Source: Pempheris klunzingeri (Eukaryota; Chordata; Actinopteri; Acropomatiformes; Pempheridae). Taken from it: DNA of 64,000 nucleotides. The stretch is taken from NCBI RefSeq assembly GCF_042242105.1, contig NC_092032.1:13999915-14063914 (forward strand). Reading direction: 5' to 3'. The position numbers and the translations under genes are program-made. This document shows positions 17,379 to 32,300 of this stretch, piece after piece (positions within the stretch are counted from its first letter, which is position 1; every line of letters begins with the position of its first letter). The notes under the pieces are model-generated. The model was not told where the DNA came from. It ran no database searches and worked only from the letters and a program-made list of their open reading frames with translations.

Positions 17379-20300
17379 TCACAGAGTTTTCTGATGCCCG
17401 TTGGCCGAGAGCTTCCCAGATTCAGGGTCTGTGGGGCTGTTTGACAGTTGCAATTTATCCAGACCTGGGCAGGGGAAGATAAGGGAGAGAAATCTCATTA
17501 AAAAGCCTCAGACTTTCACTTAGACAGAGGTATTGATGTGTTTTTTTCCCCTCACTGCGTCTGTGTGACATTTTCTAACTCCATCCCACCCTGTGTATCA
17601 AACATCCAGGGCCTGTCACCACAAGCCTTTGAGACTAGCCCCATCCTCTGTCACATGTCAGTCCCGCAGCACATTGGATCTTGCTGCAATTTCTTCCATT
17701 TTGTCACTCCAGGTCGTTCTGTCTGAGAGGAATAAACACTGTCTCCCTCCAAAGCCACAGAGTAGGCTGGTGCTGCCAGTGTTGCAGACCAAACCTTTGT
17801 GGATACTAGACTGGCACAAAATTATCTAAGTGTTATTGTAAAAAAATAGATTGCTTTATATTCTACAGAACATCTAGCATTGCAATTGCAGGATTTCAGG
17901 ACAATGAGAGTATGTGGTGGCCTACGGAATTAATTTGCTGTAATAATAAACGATAAGTTTACCTAAGGCCTTTAGAAGCTCTTCCCGTACTGCTGAGGTG
18001 AATTTTCTCACAAGACAGAGCGTTGTCACGACCGCAAACAGCAAGTTGTATGAAAGGACAATGTAAAAGTTTCCCAGCCAATTAAATCTCCCGAAGTCTC
18101 CCAAGAGATCAAACCTGGTGATACCTGTGAAGGGCAGAGATACAAGTCAAATAACTGGGTTAGAAAGCAAGCTGGCACTCATTGGGAACAATCTGATGTC
18201 TTGGTTGGGACTATTGGGACAATTTAGGCACGTGTCTTCTGTTTGTTGTGTGTCTGTGTGTCTCTCTCTAATGGAGCAGCTCTTTCAACATGTAAACAGG
18301 CCCAATCTGAAAGAAGGGCATACACACAACCATTTAATGTGCATTACCAGGCACAGTCTCTGCATGACACATGATTTAAAAAAAACTAGCATTAAACTGA
18401 GTGATCCTTGATGTTGTGTTACATTCTAGGTCCAAACCAGCACTATCTGCATCACGTCCATTATTTTCATATTAAAAAAGGTTCTGTTTGTGGTCTCTTT
18501 GGGCCAAAATACAAAGAAAATAAAAGCCCCTCCCAAGGCTACCACAGAATCAGTCACCTGTCAGGCACCAGCCGCTGAGCTAACGACATATTTAATTCAA
18601 ACCATAAACAGGCACAGAGATTACTCTTAAATAAACCTGCACCTGATCATTTTAGTGTCTTTAATCTAAACATACTTACTTTTTATGCCTGTCATCAAAA
18701 CATGGCAAAGCTAATGTATCTTATTTGATGGAGACTGAGACAAATCCATGCACGCACGCACACACAGATCCACTGCACTGCACAGTTTTTGCTGATTTCC
18801 ACGAGTTGGCTGTGACTTGGTTTGCAGTATTGTAAGGACTGTTCCCCGTGGAGTATGAAAGGATGGCTGACTAAGTATAGCAGCAAAGGTGGTATGCAGG
18901 TGGACTCCATCGTTCTCCCAGGACCTTCAGACAGAGATAAAGGAGTGGTTTCTCCTGCTTACTCCACTTAGCTCCACACTGCTAGACCAATTTCAAACCA
19001 TCTGTCACAGCTGATCTCATGCTGCCTGGAAAGCCATCAGCACCCTATTGTTTTCCTGCTTATCCGTTTTGGCCTGCCAAAACCGGTGTTCTTGCACTCT
19101 ACCGCGCGGGTGGACTAGCTGTGCCATCCAATAATAAAGTAAAGTAGGGGTATAATTAAGCTTTCAATAACCTGATGAGTACAACTGCATTTAATGCCAC
19201 TAATGGTATTTATGTCTTTTTTGAGATGTTAATTTTAAATGCAAATGACCAAATAAATTACTGCATCAATGTATTAAATCCAAGCACCACAAGAACTGTC
19301 TATTTCAGTCATCTGTATGCAGAAATTATATTCAGATGGGGCACAGCGGAGAGGCACGAGTCTCTACACATTCAGCTTCTCCTGTAACATCTTCACAACC
19401 TCTGTCGTCAATTAGATTGGGCAATCGATTCAGTGTCTGGAGAGATGTATTTACAGCCGCAGTAAGCAGTTTGCAAGCATCAAGGACCTTTAACAAAATT
19501 GCCTGTGAAGAGACAGGGAGAGAGATGATGGAGACCTCAGTCGATACAGCTTGCCACTGTGGTCTGGCTACATCCATTTCTAATGCCAAAGGTTTTGATC
19601 TTGGTTTGGTAATTTGAGAAAATCTAATTGGGGGTAAAAAGATGCTTGGCGTTTGAAATGTCAGGGGCACAGAAGCAGAGTTGGAGACATCAGCATGCAG
19701 CTGGTCATGCATCCAAGAGGCGTATGTAGGATTCATCAAGGTTGTATCGCACAGTGAGCTCATTTTTCGGGGGGGCTGCAGATTTAGGTGATAATTCTCT
19801 GTAGGCTCATCGCTTTGAGTGACTTGACATTGTTTTTTTTTGTAATCTGATACATGTTAATGTACGATTAAATGAAAACGTTCTGGGTCCCCTGTCCTGT
19901 ACTTTAAACCTGCCCCAGAGACAGAAACAATATGAGTGTCTGTTAAAACTCCATTAGCTTAAACTCCATTGTACTAAATTATGTGATTAACTTCAACCAC
20001 TCACCATCAACCAGTATGGATTTGGTCACTACATTATTAAAACAGACAGAATCCAGCATACTTTTTGTGTTGTGGTACAGTTCCCCATTGTCTCATACAT
20101 GCATATTTCCCACAGTGACGCACACAGAAAACACCTCACATCAACACACAGAACCTTTTCTCGTCTCTTAACATCTCACTTTGTCACCCTCAACTCTCCA
20201 CATGTCTTTTTCTTCTTTAACTGGGAGGCCTTTTCTCTTCAACTCTGCCTCATGCATTTATTCCTTTTAATCTATTCAGCGTCACAAAGCAGAACCTGTT

Positions 20301-23300
20301 GATATTTTGTAAAGCTCCCAATGAGTCACTGTATGCTCACGCCGTCCCATTTTCCCACTCCACTCTCTCACACACACTCCAATACACACACAGAGTAGTG
20401 CTATTTGAACAGCTGTGCTCTGCACTCTGCATGTTTATTAGTGCCATTGTGATGGTGCTACTCCTGTCATTTTTACCCCTTCACCCTGCACTCCTTTCTA
20501 ATGTCACTGTGGGAAACTATAGGAGAATTCAACTTCATGGTGTGCTATTGGTGGCAGCAATGCAAACTGTCATGGGGGAGGGGCATTTACTCTTTCTGTC
20601 TGTTTGTGGCGAGGTCGTTATGACTGAGATCTTAGTTTAGTCTACATTTCTGTGAAGGAAATAGTGTGACATTGTAGGAAATATGCATATTCTCTTTCTT
20701 TCTGAGAGTTACATGAGATGATGGTGTGTGTTTTTGTTTAAATGTAAAGCTACAGCAAGCAGCCAGTTAGCTGATCTTAGCAGAAAGACTTGAGACCTGA
20801 ACCTGTTTCCGGTCTTTATGCCAAGCCAAGCTAACCAACTGCTGTCTATAGCTTCTCGTTTAGCAGAAAGACAAGAGTTTGGTATTGATCTTCTCCTCAA
20901 CCTCAAGAAAACTAGTAAACCTATTTCTTAAAATACTTAATCTGTACTCAAAGGCTAGATGTGAATTGTGAAATTAGAAAGCCAAAACTCTCTCTCTCTC
21001 TTTACAGGCAGGCTGACGCACAAAAACACACACAAACACCTGTACTCACCTAGAGTTCTGGACATCACCGGCAGGGCTGAACTCAGGACCAAGATGGACA
21101 CACAGCAACCAATTATCTACAAATCAGAACAGATTATCAAACTTCAGGTTTCTGAACTCTCGAGCATATAACGAGTGAGGCAAAGGCACCCACTGCACCA
21201 ACCCTGTCAGCCATGACGTGCCACACGCATGCACACACCACTTGATGTTAAATTGGTTCCACATATTGTACAATTAGTACCTCTGAAGTTGCTCATTACC
21301 AGGTTCTCTCTGTTGTCCTTTCAAGCCCTTTCACTGGAGCGTCATGGCTAGTTAACAAGCCTCACCACTCCCAAACTCATTACCAAGTGAATAGGTGCAA
21401 CTATGGGCCAAGCAGAGCACACATCCTCCACCCCCCCTCAAAAAAAACCCTCTCTCCCTCTGATGTACGAGAAAGGGGCTTGCACTTTGCCAGTGTTTGC
21501 GCAACCCACAAACAAATATTGGACAGATCAACTAAAGCCATTGAGGGGCCCTGAGGAAAACATTAGTGAGCAGTAGGAGTTTGGAATAGAGAGGAAGGCG
21601 GGAGAGAGAATGGGGACAAAAAAAAAGAGGAAACAGATGAAACGCGGGGGGTCCCAAACACATCAGCACCTTAGGAGCAATCTTGGCACCCTTGCCCCCA
21701 CTTCACCCTGTCCATCCCATCTTTACCGTTGTCATGGTTGTGTCATCCTTCCTAGGAGTGAGTACCTCGAAGACTCGCAGGCTGTAGAAGCCAACGACAG
21801 ATGACACCATCAAGTAGCTGTTCAGCAAATCAATCAAGGACCAAAAACACTTTTCTGCTGGTAGCAAAGCAGCTTCATTGAGTCGTCTTTTTAAGTGTCC
21901 CAAGTCGGCACCTTTTCAGTAAAGATAAAAGGTGATGAAACTGCACAACATGTCTTCCGGAAGGTGTCCGGCTGAACTATGTCCTGGGTAAACAAAGCTG
22001 GCAATGTTGCTCTTGGCCATGGAGCATGCTAGTTTGGCCATGGACAAAGGAGGGGGAGTTGGGGGCGTCACTGAAAGGATACAACATGAGGATGATCTCC
22101 AACGCTGCCTGAGCCACGCCAAATGTGGACAGAGAGGTGTTCCCGATGCCTCGGTCCTACAAGACGAAGACAGAGAAAAACTGGGTTATTCAATGTCATC
22201 ACAAACCAATCTTGTATAAACACATCGCAAATAAAAAAAAAAGAAAATGGGAAACGACAGCACTGCAGGCAGTTGCACACACATGCAATTACAGAAATCC
22301 TGCAAAGTAAGTACGCAGTGCACGGAGAATTTCCCCACTTGAGAAAGACAGAATCAAATTGGCTAAGTAATGAATGGAACAAGATGAAAGAGGCTCTTTT
22401 CAAATCACTGTCGATCATACAATATGTGAACAGGTGTTCAAACAAAAACGGCACATTGCTTACGGTAAGAAGAGTGTACGGCCTGAAAGCACGCCAAAAA
22501 CATAAAAACAACAAAACAAATACTTCAGCAAACACACTAGGCGTACCCCCCCCACCCCCCTCCAACCCCTAAGGCCTTTTGAAACTGGAGCAGGAAAAAG
22601 ACATACATCTACATACGCTGCACATACCAAACATCTGTGCTGTGAAATGATAAATATTTGCTTTTGTCGGACTTGGCACCAGGACCGATCCACTAAAGGA
22701 TCAGTGTGTTGTACGTGGCACCTGCAGTACTATACATTATGTCCAAAAGTAAGACGGGACCATAGACTGCTCACTTATTTACAGATTTAAGTTGTTTAAA
22801 ACCTGCCTGAATCTATGCTGCATATTCAAATGTTAAAAAAATCATATGCAGCTACATAAAGTATATGATTACAAATGTTCAATATGTCTGTGAAGATTCT
22901 CAGTCATCCAGGTCATAGTTATTCCTTAGGAGTTGAGCAAAAGTCAACTGGACTTGTTCAATATATTCCCAATCACTAGTCTACAATACTAATCTAGCCT
23001 ATGTTCTGTCTCTGTTTCATGTAGCTGGATGTATTCAATATACCATTTATTAGTATAGAAGCACAATTCAAATACATCACTTTGACATACCAATGCATGA
23101 CACCAATGTATCCAATGTGTCCTTGTATACATAACTTTTCCTGCAATACCAATTTCTATATTAAGAGTAGAGGCCATAGTTTTAGTTTAGTATTTATGTT
23201 TTCTATTGTATTTCATTTCTTTCTAACCCAACTTGCCCTTATCTTGATTTGTTTTGTAAAAGAGCCTGAAGAAAAAAGGAAAGCCTGGCAGGTTGTTTCA

Positions 23301-26300
23301 TGCCTTTTTATGCAACTGTCATCCCTGGGAGCTTACTGCAGAGCCATGGTGCAGTGCTGTTTCTCTCTTACACGGGGAATTAGCAGACAGCATCTGATGT
23401 AATTTATTAATGGAGGGAGGGCGGGCATGCATTAAGATTGTGTGTGTGCACTCGCAATATGCGTGCGCTTAGGACAGCTAGCTTTCACAGTATGCCTCCT
23501 TTCAACTCTTACTTCTTTTCATTCCAGTAGCAGGAAGGGTGATGGAGTGTGTGTTTGTGTGTGTCAAAGAGAGGGAGGGGAGGGGTCGGCGCAGGCGGGG
23601 GGGGGACTGGTAGATTTGTCTGTGCTGCCTGCCGAGGCTCTTTCAGCAGACACATTGCATTTGTTGCTTGTAAGATTAACACCTCGCAATACCTGCGCAG
23701 TAGCAAGGCCATCAGTGTTGTTCTAACACAACTATGCCTCACGTCCTGCACATCTGACTTCAGGTCTGTCCCTGGAGTAATGCGACCATCTTTTAAAAAT
23801 GATTTTATTTAAACATAAAACTGTGTGAGAAGTAGAAATAAAAGTGTTAGAAAATAATGGTGACAGAGGTATTCTAAGTTTTTTTACTCCCTCCTCTCCT
23901 AACCCTTATCCACTTGCATAACAGATCATTTCCCCACCCATCACTCATCTTATCACTAGGGGAAAGAGGCAGTCATAAAAATGAATTAAATGTAATACAT
24001 AAAAGGTGCTAGCAACTTTAGAGTTCTCAAAGTGCATGGATGTGTGAGCATCTTTTCCAAACAAATTTTATTGGAACAAATGAATCAAAATTCTGATGAC
24101 ACAAAGTGTAATTTTGGGGCCTATGTGGAGCTAAGACAAATATTATTCTTTGTTTAACAGCCATTCCTTTTGTAATGATTGTGCATGGGAAGAGGTCTTT
24201 TTGGGCCACTGTGCATCCACTACATCAAATCTCCTCATAGCCCAGCGCTGTTCATGATTGACACTCAGTTTTCTGATGAATCAACAACAGACCCAATTTT
24301 TTGGAGGCAACTATCGCTGAGATCATCCTACAGGACTGGTACTGTTACAACAGAGAGCATATGGTACAAACCGGGTAGGTTTATCCTCTGCTGTGAGGAT
24401 GTGATTTAAAGAATTTAGAGGTTGGTAGTATTTTTGCAGACATTGATATATTAATTTATAAATTTCCCTCTGGATGTATGAATCAGAAATGGGAGGCATT
24501 CCAAAGGCACATTTAGACATTCTGTTTGCTCCGATACTGCTCATATTGTGTCTGTATCTTTAATCATTTAAGTGATTTAGAGCGATGAGTTGTGCTATCA
24601 ATTATTTTGGCCATAGAGGTTTCATGTATTTAATTCCACTTCATCTTGCCATAAAACTGTCAACATCATTTATCTTTTTTTTTTTCTTAACTGTAAAGCT
24701 AAGGACATTTATTGGCGAAGAGTGGAACAACAGTGGTCCCAGTGGTACATTCACTCTCACTGTAGGACCATCTTTTGAAATTGTTTCTTATTTCAAGAGT
24801 AAGTTTCCCATAATTAATTTGAGAGGTGTGGTGACATGGTTGAGATATTTCAACCACAGAACTGAACCTTTCCCTCTACTTCTGCTTTGTGCATTATGGC
24901 TGTAGATTTTAAGTTTAGTTCATAATGTTTAGCATGGCTTCAATGGATATATTTCACTTTCATTTTTATACGTACTTATACCTAAGGCATCCATGTCAGG
25001 GAAAGTCTGAAGGTGCTATTATGTTAAGTTTGTGTGTGTTTAGAGAAGGGCAACTTTAGTGAGGTGAAAATTGCAGTCCAGTTGCAGCTAATTATCCATT
25101 TTACAAAATACAGTGTCAAGTGTTGTGGCTACCAAAGAGGAGGGCCTGCAGTAACAATTTTATTGGTCCCTCTTAGTGCTTGTTCATCAAGCTGTAAAAC
25201 ATCATGTCCTTTGACAGAGGCAGCTGCAGTTCCCCACCTCCTTCTTCCCCTTGTTGTTTCTACAGCATCTGCATTCTCATCTCCATCCACCTGCATCTCC
25301 TCCCTTCTCTTTCACTTCCTCTCTCCTCATCATCATCCCTCTACACCTCCATCCTCTGCTCTGTAAAGGCAATTGGGGCACTGCTCAGTATGCTAAGGAC
25401 TACGGCGGGATGCTTAGTAGGAAGGGAAGACAAACATTGACAGGGCACTTCCATTGTGTTCTCCCCCCACAACAATCAGCGCATCGGGGGCCTCATTTGA
25501 CTTTCCCACAGTCTGAGTCTCTTTGCTCCGGCAGCACCTCCCTCCAGACCTGAGACCAGTCGCTCTCTCTACTGCTTTATATCACTTTCTCTCCTGTGTG
25601 CTTATCTTCTTCCAAACACTGTGCGGGTAACAGCGAGGGAATTTCTGTGCTAGAGGGGCAGAGAGTTCGAGAGCTGGAGGGTAAGGTGAACGGGGTGGAT
25701 AGATGGATATCATATCAGTATCGATTGTTTCGGAGGACAAGACCTGCCCCCACCCCTCGTAGTGCTGTGAGATCAGAGGTGTGGCATCCATCCAGCTCAA
25801 CAAACGCGTAAACCATTTAGTGGGGCCACGCTGTCATGGAGGACAGCTTCAAGCTGCATGACAAGTGTAATTTGGGGGATTTTCTGCGATGCGTCATGCC
25901 AAAGAAAACATCTCTGCTCAATAAAATAATTGGAATGTCGAGGGCAGCTCTGTCAGTTGCTTGCGAGACGCGAAATGAAATGAGGGAGAAATAGGATACA
26001 TTATGTTGCCCCCTCTCAGACAAGAATGCAACCACAAACACACAGACACATGCACGCACACATACACACACGCACGTACCTCTGTCACTGCAGATGAGAT
26101 GAGATAAGGAGAGCTTAAAACACATTGCATGTTAGGCGGAGATGAGAATCTCTGAGAGCCATTCCACACTCTCTTAGTCTGCCTCACAGTAAGAGCCCTT
26201 CACCTGGCCCTGCCTGCCTTTGCAGGCGGGAGGGAAAGCAGCTTGTTCACACACTGTGGACTTGAGACACGTAGCGAGCTCACTGAATCTGCACGCTGCT

Positions 26301-29300
26301 GTGAAATGACTTTCAATGAGCTTCCAAAACAAAACCAGAGGCACAAGGTTAGGGCCTGATTAACATCTGCTCGGGCCTTTTCTTCCAACATGCATCTGAG
26401 CATATCCGGAATTTGATTTATGTCTCCGCCAGGAACATGGCAGCTCTGATAGGCAAGCTCTTCTGCAGTTTACATTCTGGGTGTGTGTGGGGGGTAGAAA
26501 TGTGCTTTAGTTAGTAGGCTTACTGTGGATCCCTTGGGCATGGCAGTCTCATCCACTAGAAGGTAGAGGATATTCAATGCCACCATAAGGACTGAGATTG
26601 TCTGCAGACAGAGAGGAAGATAAAGATTTGTTTTCACATGGTATAGTTATGAAAAGATTGGTCAAATCCTCAAAGTATGCAGCATCATGATATAATTGAA
26701 TTGTTGGGGCCTTCCTGATCCACAAGTAGGGTAATGCATTATAACTACCTTGTGATTGTAAACTGTTTCAACATTAAGCTTCTCAAAGCCTGAACAATAA
26801 ATGGCCTTTCTGCCTTATCCAACAATATCAGGACGACGTAAACACTATTCACACACTATAATCTATTGAAAATCATAGTTGTTGCAGGCACTATTCAGCA
26901 TTGTGTTAAACAACTATTAAATGAAAGTAGTTTCCACACCCAGACTCTGTGGGGCAACTGTGAGAGGATGGGGTTTGAGGTGTTAGTCCCAGTGGCCACC
27001 AGCCAGGCTGTATACGCCAAGAGTAAACAGTTTGGGCTTAATGATAGGTCACTCACCGTTCCTGTGAGCAGGATCAGCATCACTATGGGATACAATAAGT
27101 TCTTCTCCCAACCTGACGCTTTCTTTCTTCTCTCTGAGCAGAAATCAGAGTCAAACAGAATGCGAAGTTGTTAGTCCTGACAAAATACACTGCATCTATA
27201 ACCAACTTTGTAATGACATGATTCAGAGATGAGCTAAACTCCTTCATTACAAACCACTTTCCACCTCTGGTTAATTAATATGTTCATCAAAGACAACTAC
27301 TGAAACCTCAAGCCCTCCAGCTTTATTTACAGGGTTTGTACAGTCTGATTTAGTAAAACATATCGTGAGTGTGTCTATTATAACACAATCTCAGCTCTCA
27401 TCGCAACCACCCCAGCTCCAGGTAATATACACACTTCATAACCTTCAAAAAATATGCTCTTTCTCTTTAATTAGTCATACTCATCATTGCCTTAATTAGT
27501 GGAAACAATAATAAATCCTGGATAAAAAGAGATGGAACAAAATTAATTTTGTGATTTATATTTTGGTCAGAATGTGTGTGTGTGTGTGTGAGTGTGAGTG
27601 TGTGTGTGAGTGTGAGTGTGAGTGTGGGGGGGGCAACTAATGTGCCTCATTCTTCCAGCCAGATGAAACATTTCAAGTTTATATCTTCCATCTTCCTCTT
27701 ATTTCAACAGCTCATCAGTCATGTTTGTAGACACTGCTGACAGCCTGTAGTCCACTTGCACTATGTCTTCTGTTATGAACATCCACGGCCCCCTTACAAT
27801 GTGTATCTGACTGCCCTCTAGTCCTTGCCATATTGACTTTCTTTCTCCATTTCCAACCTTGTTAGTTCTCCTTATTCTCAAAGTGCACCCACCCTGCCTG
27901 CCTGAGAAGTTTGCCAAGTGCACTTTATATGCACCATCCTTCTAAATTAATGACATCACTAAAAGGCTTGCTACAATATAAAGTTTGCATCTTGTCCAAT
28001 ATCCTAAGTGCCTTTGTGCTCTCCTCCCCCCACCAGCTCCCCAAAAGGCTCAGGCCTCATTTATAATATCCTAAAATGGATGGGAAATTATCAGGCAGTT
28101 CTGGTCCAAGTCCAAATTAAGAAATTAAGGCAGTCGGGGAGAAAGCGGCTGCCTGTCAGCAATATGTAAAAAGCAAACTTCTTGGCATATATTTCCATGG
28201 CAATTTGAGGTCTTACGACAAAATATATCAGGCCTGTCACGCAATACAAATACTTACCCAATTTATTCCTCTGATTTCTAATATTGTCCAGTTCTTTGTT
28301 GAGCTGGTGAGTAAAGCTTCCTCGAGTATAAGTGTGTGTGGACGATCCTGCGGAGTACAGAAAAATGGATATTAATGAAATCTGTTACATGATCAGATGC
28401 TGTTTAGGGCTGCAACTAACAAATTCTCTTTTTTTTTAATTAATTGATTATTCATTAAATCCATGAAATGTCAAAATGGTGAAAGGCTTGTTTTGTGTGT
28501 CAAACAGTCCAGAAACCAAAGTTTTTAAATGACAGTAAACACAGAAAAGATTAAAACTGTCCATCTGAGAGGCGTGAACCAGAAAATGTTGTTTTTTTTT
28601 GCTTGATCAAAAAAAACAACAACAAAATGATTTATTGATTTGAAAATAACCAATTATCTTTTTATTAATCGACTAATTGTTTCAGCTCCAATGTTGTTGA
28701 AACAGATAACCTACTAAAGCACCACTTTTGTGCATTATATGTGTGCCTATACTGCATCTCCCACACCACTAAAGAAAAAAACTCAGGCATTTCTCATATA
28801 CCAAAATCACCCAATCAGAAAAAATAGAAGATGATGTCCTAATTAAGAGGATGATAACTTTGTTAATGTGCTCGTCTTGCCTCAGCACATGGTATTTGAC
28901 TTATCTTTATTAAGAATTCCCATCAAAACAAGTAATCCTTCTCAGAAGACAACAATGTGATCTCAAACAAGTAAAAATAATCTCTTATGTCAGGAGCTGT
29001 CTCGCACATGCCACAACTGGTTGAGTGGGCTGGAGAAGACAGCAAGGGATTCTCCAGGAAAACCACAAGGCCAGCTCATTTAAGGCTGATTTATCTATTT
29101 TACTCTGTTTTCCTTCCAGCTTGACGCACCAGCGTAGAGGCCCCTCGGAGCCAAAGTGGAAGAGTATCCATTTGCATCCCCTGGGGTGATTGGCAGATCA
29201 AGACCAATTAGTTCAGTGTTACACCGTTACTAGCGTGCAATAAAAATACCATCTTTCATCTTTGTTACAGGAGTGAAGGACCAATCACTTTGATCAAACC

Positions 29301-32300
29301 CTTTTCTTCCCTCTGTTATTATGACACGCCCTGTCTGGATGGGTTTAAGTAGGCAAACGAGGTGAGATAGACGGGGAGAGAGAGTTAACAGTCTTGTCTG
29401 TGCCCTCGCAGATACCTGTCCCAGGATCTAAGCAGGGGAAAGTTTGAACCCTCCGAGCAAATGCAGTCACAACACAACAGGAAATGTCATGGACAGTTCA
29501 ACAGCTTTTTCTCCAGAGAACTGAACTCTCTGCCTCAAGGCAGCCAAATCTGCTCAGCCGCAAGTGAACTAATCTATCATTTTTGTGCATAACATATCCA
29601 AACTTGGCCTCATCCTCACCCAGGACAGATAAATTGTTAATCAGATGAACAGTAGATTCTTAATAGCCACAGATAAGTAGCAGAAGAACAATGTCATCAC
29701 TTGTTTGGCACTGTAGAGAAAAAATGGTGAGAATTTCAACTGCAGTGTCTTCAATGACATCACTCTAAACTGAAGTTAAATATATCCTTCTTCTCCTTCT
29801 GCTGGCAGCATCAAGTCAAAGACTGAGTTACAGCGAGGCAGAGATGCTGAGTGAGGCTTCTGGCAGCCAGAAGGGCCCAGAGTAATTCAACGTATCCTCT
29901 CCAACCTTCACCACAGTCAAAAGATTACGTCATCCACGCATATGCTAAACACCATGCTGAGACAACAGAGGCACTGGCAAGGTCATTGTGCCGCATAGCA
30001 TCTGGACAGGGGCTCTGTTGCTCTGCTATCAGTAGATCAGGGCCTTGAGAGGGCAGTCTGGACAAGTGTGTATGCTACATAGCCTGTACTGCAGTATACT
30101 TACATAGCCCAGTTACTAGATATTTCTTTTACAATATCTTCCAAGCCAATAACCCATTGAAATCAGAAACATAGTGGGTGCAGTCTGGAGTGGGGCTGGG
30201 CAATACGGCAAAACATATGATCACAGTAATTTTTTCCATTTTGATCAATATCATTTATCACAACATATAGTTTGATAATGCTGCCAGTTTGAAGGGTATC
30301 CTGATAATGACTGAAACAGCAAAAAAGGGTTAGGGCTGAATAAATCTGATGCTGCCATCTTTCTCTGTCTGTAGTCACCACTGTGTAGCCCCCCTCAATG
30401 TCACGTCCACAGCACCGTCTCAGATATCAGGTTGACTATGGTCCTTTACACTACCATGCACATACTGAGTTTTATTGTACTTTTATTTGTATTCTGTACG
30501 GCGACCTTGAGAGCCTTGAAAGGCGCCCTAAATAAAATGTATTATTATTATTATAGTCTTAATCTGTGCTTTATCGCTTTTCAGATATCCAAACCACGTC
30601 TATACAGCTGACTTTGAGTTACTTTTTTGCCAACAATTTCTTCAGGTTTGGAGGGTAACATGAGTTCACCTTAACCGTTGCTTTTGTATGTTTTAATTGT
30701 TTTGTATGTTGGTTGTCAGATCTATCTATGTCAAGAAAAACTTTATTATTAGAAGTATAGAAATTTTATCACAATATTGAGATTGTTTTATCACCCTGCT
30801 CTCAGTTTGGGCCTTTTTTGCCCCTACAGCCTGAATTTTTAAAAACACGAAGTTCTTCTAGCAGGGAAGATTCATCTAAAAGCTGTCTTCCTTGCTTAAT
30901 AGCTAGGAACTTAGCTTGCTCGAAAAATACATTTCAAAATTGCCTCTTTTTTCTGGGATATCTATAACTCACCACGACACAGCACTAAAAGAAGGGGTGC
31001 AGCAACATTAGGCACGTAAATTGTAAAAAAAAAAAGAAAAAAAAAAAGAGAGATTCTCGTAAATGAAGTGCTTCATTTTATCCAATAGTTCTGGGGGCAT
31101 GAACAACCCTTGACGAGGAAAACAGACACATATGTCCAATCAGCCAATTTGAGCCACAGTCTTCTGATCTGCACAATTTAAAATATCAACAATGTCATTA
31201 CAAATGGGTCATTACATGTAGAGGGAGGACAACACAGGACCAGATGTGTAAATCAACACTGACGCATCAACTGATGTGGCCCAACAGTCCACATCTACAA
31301 ACACAAACTGAGCCAGAGGATAATCTGTTAGAGGAGCTGGATGCAGAGCGGACACAGGTGAAGCAAGAAGACAACATTGCTCGCCTCTGGAGTGTGTCCT
31401 GTGAACTGTTCCTGAACTGCCGTCTACTCGGTGCTCTCAGCAGATCAAAGGACACCACTCTAGCCTGAGTGTGAGTGTCAAACGGTGAGTATGTGCATAA
31501 AAAAAAAATCATGTCAACATCCTCTTTTGCCTCTCATTCCCACCTTCCCAAAAGTGGATTACAGCTTGGCCTCTGCGTACACATTAACATGTTGACCATC
31601 TTTTTTTTTTTTTTTTTACCTCAGACTTGTAAAGATCAAACAGTGTTGGAGATGATAAGGAACAGATTACAATTATTCTATCATTTAGTTCAAAGCACGG
31701 CAGTGTGGAATGAGCCTTAAAGAACCATACGCATTGGTGACAGTCTATGGCGGTGGCCAGCGTAGCATTCGAAAACATGCGTTATCAGAGAATGATCTCC
31801 CTTACCTCCCTGGTTTGAAAGGACGCTCGTCCTCCTCATTTACTCGCATCTGTACACTTGGTTGCGTGCTTGACTTAATATTAAAGTAGGTTTTGGAACT
31901 TGGCCCAAATACTTCCTGCTTTTTGAGATTGTTCAACGTCAAACAAGGAATTTGGGAACACAGAGGGCTGGACATAAAGAGGAAATGCAGGCTAAAAAAA
32001 CATTTTCGCCTCACCATCCTTAAACTCTTTAAACTTTCCCTTTGTGCCCGAGAACAGAGAACAGCAGACGGCTCCTAGTCCTGGGCTTTCAGAAGCCACT
32101 GAAAAGACGCTTACTGTAAATGTCCACACTACTGAGCTAAAAGTTCTTGTATAAGATTTAATTTCCATCCTATTACCCAGGCTACCATTCTGGGCTTGAC
32201 ATTAAATGAGGCAATCAGTTTGAGGTGTCCTTAAAGACTTCCTACACAGAAGATGTGGTCCTTGCTGTGGTGGCTGCTTTGCCCTTTACCAGAAACTTAT

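Noticed and set aside
19332-19763. 143-codon open frame on the - strand in lmbr1 intron 15
   Set aside because: No recognisable domain and low-complexity composition. No exon-type continuation was found. It may overlap a noncoding element, but coding cannot be supported.
22068-22572. Long overlapping frames on both strands in lmbr1 intron 12
   Set aside because: Only exon 13 (22083-22156) is real here; the rest has no domain and no splice support.
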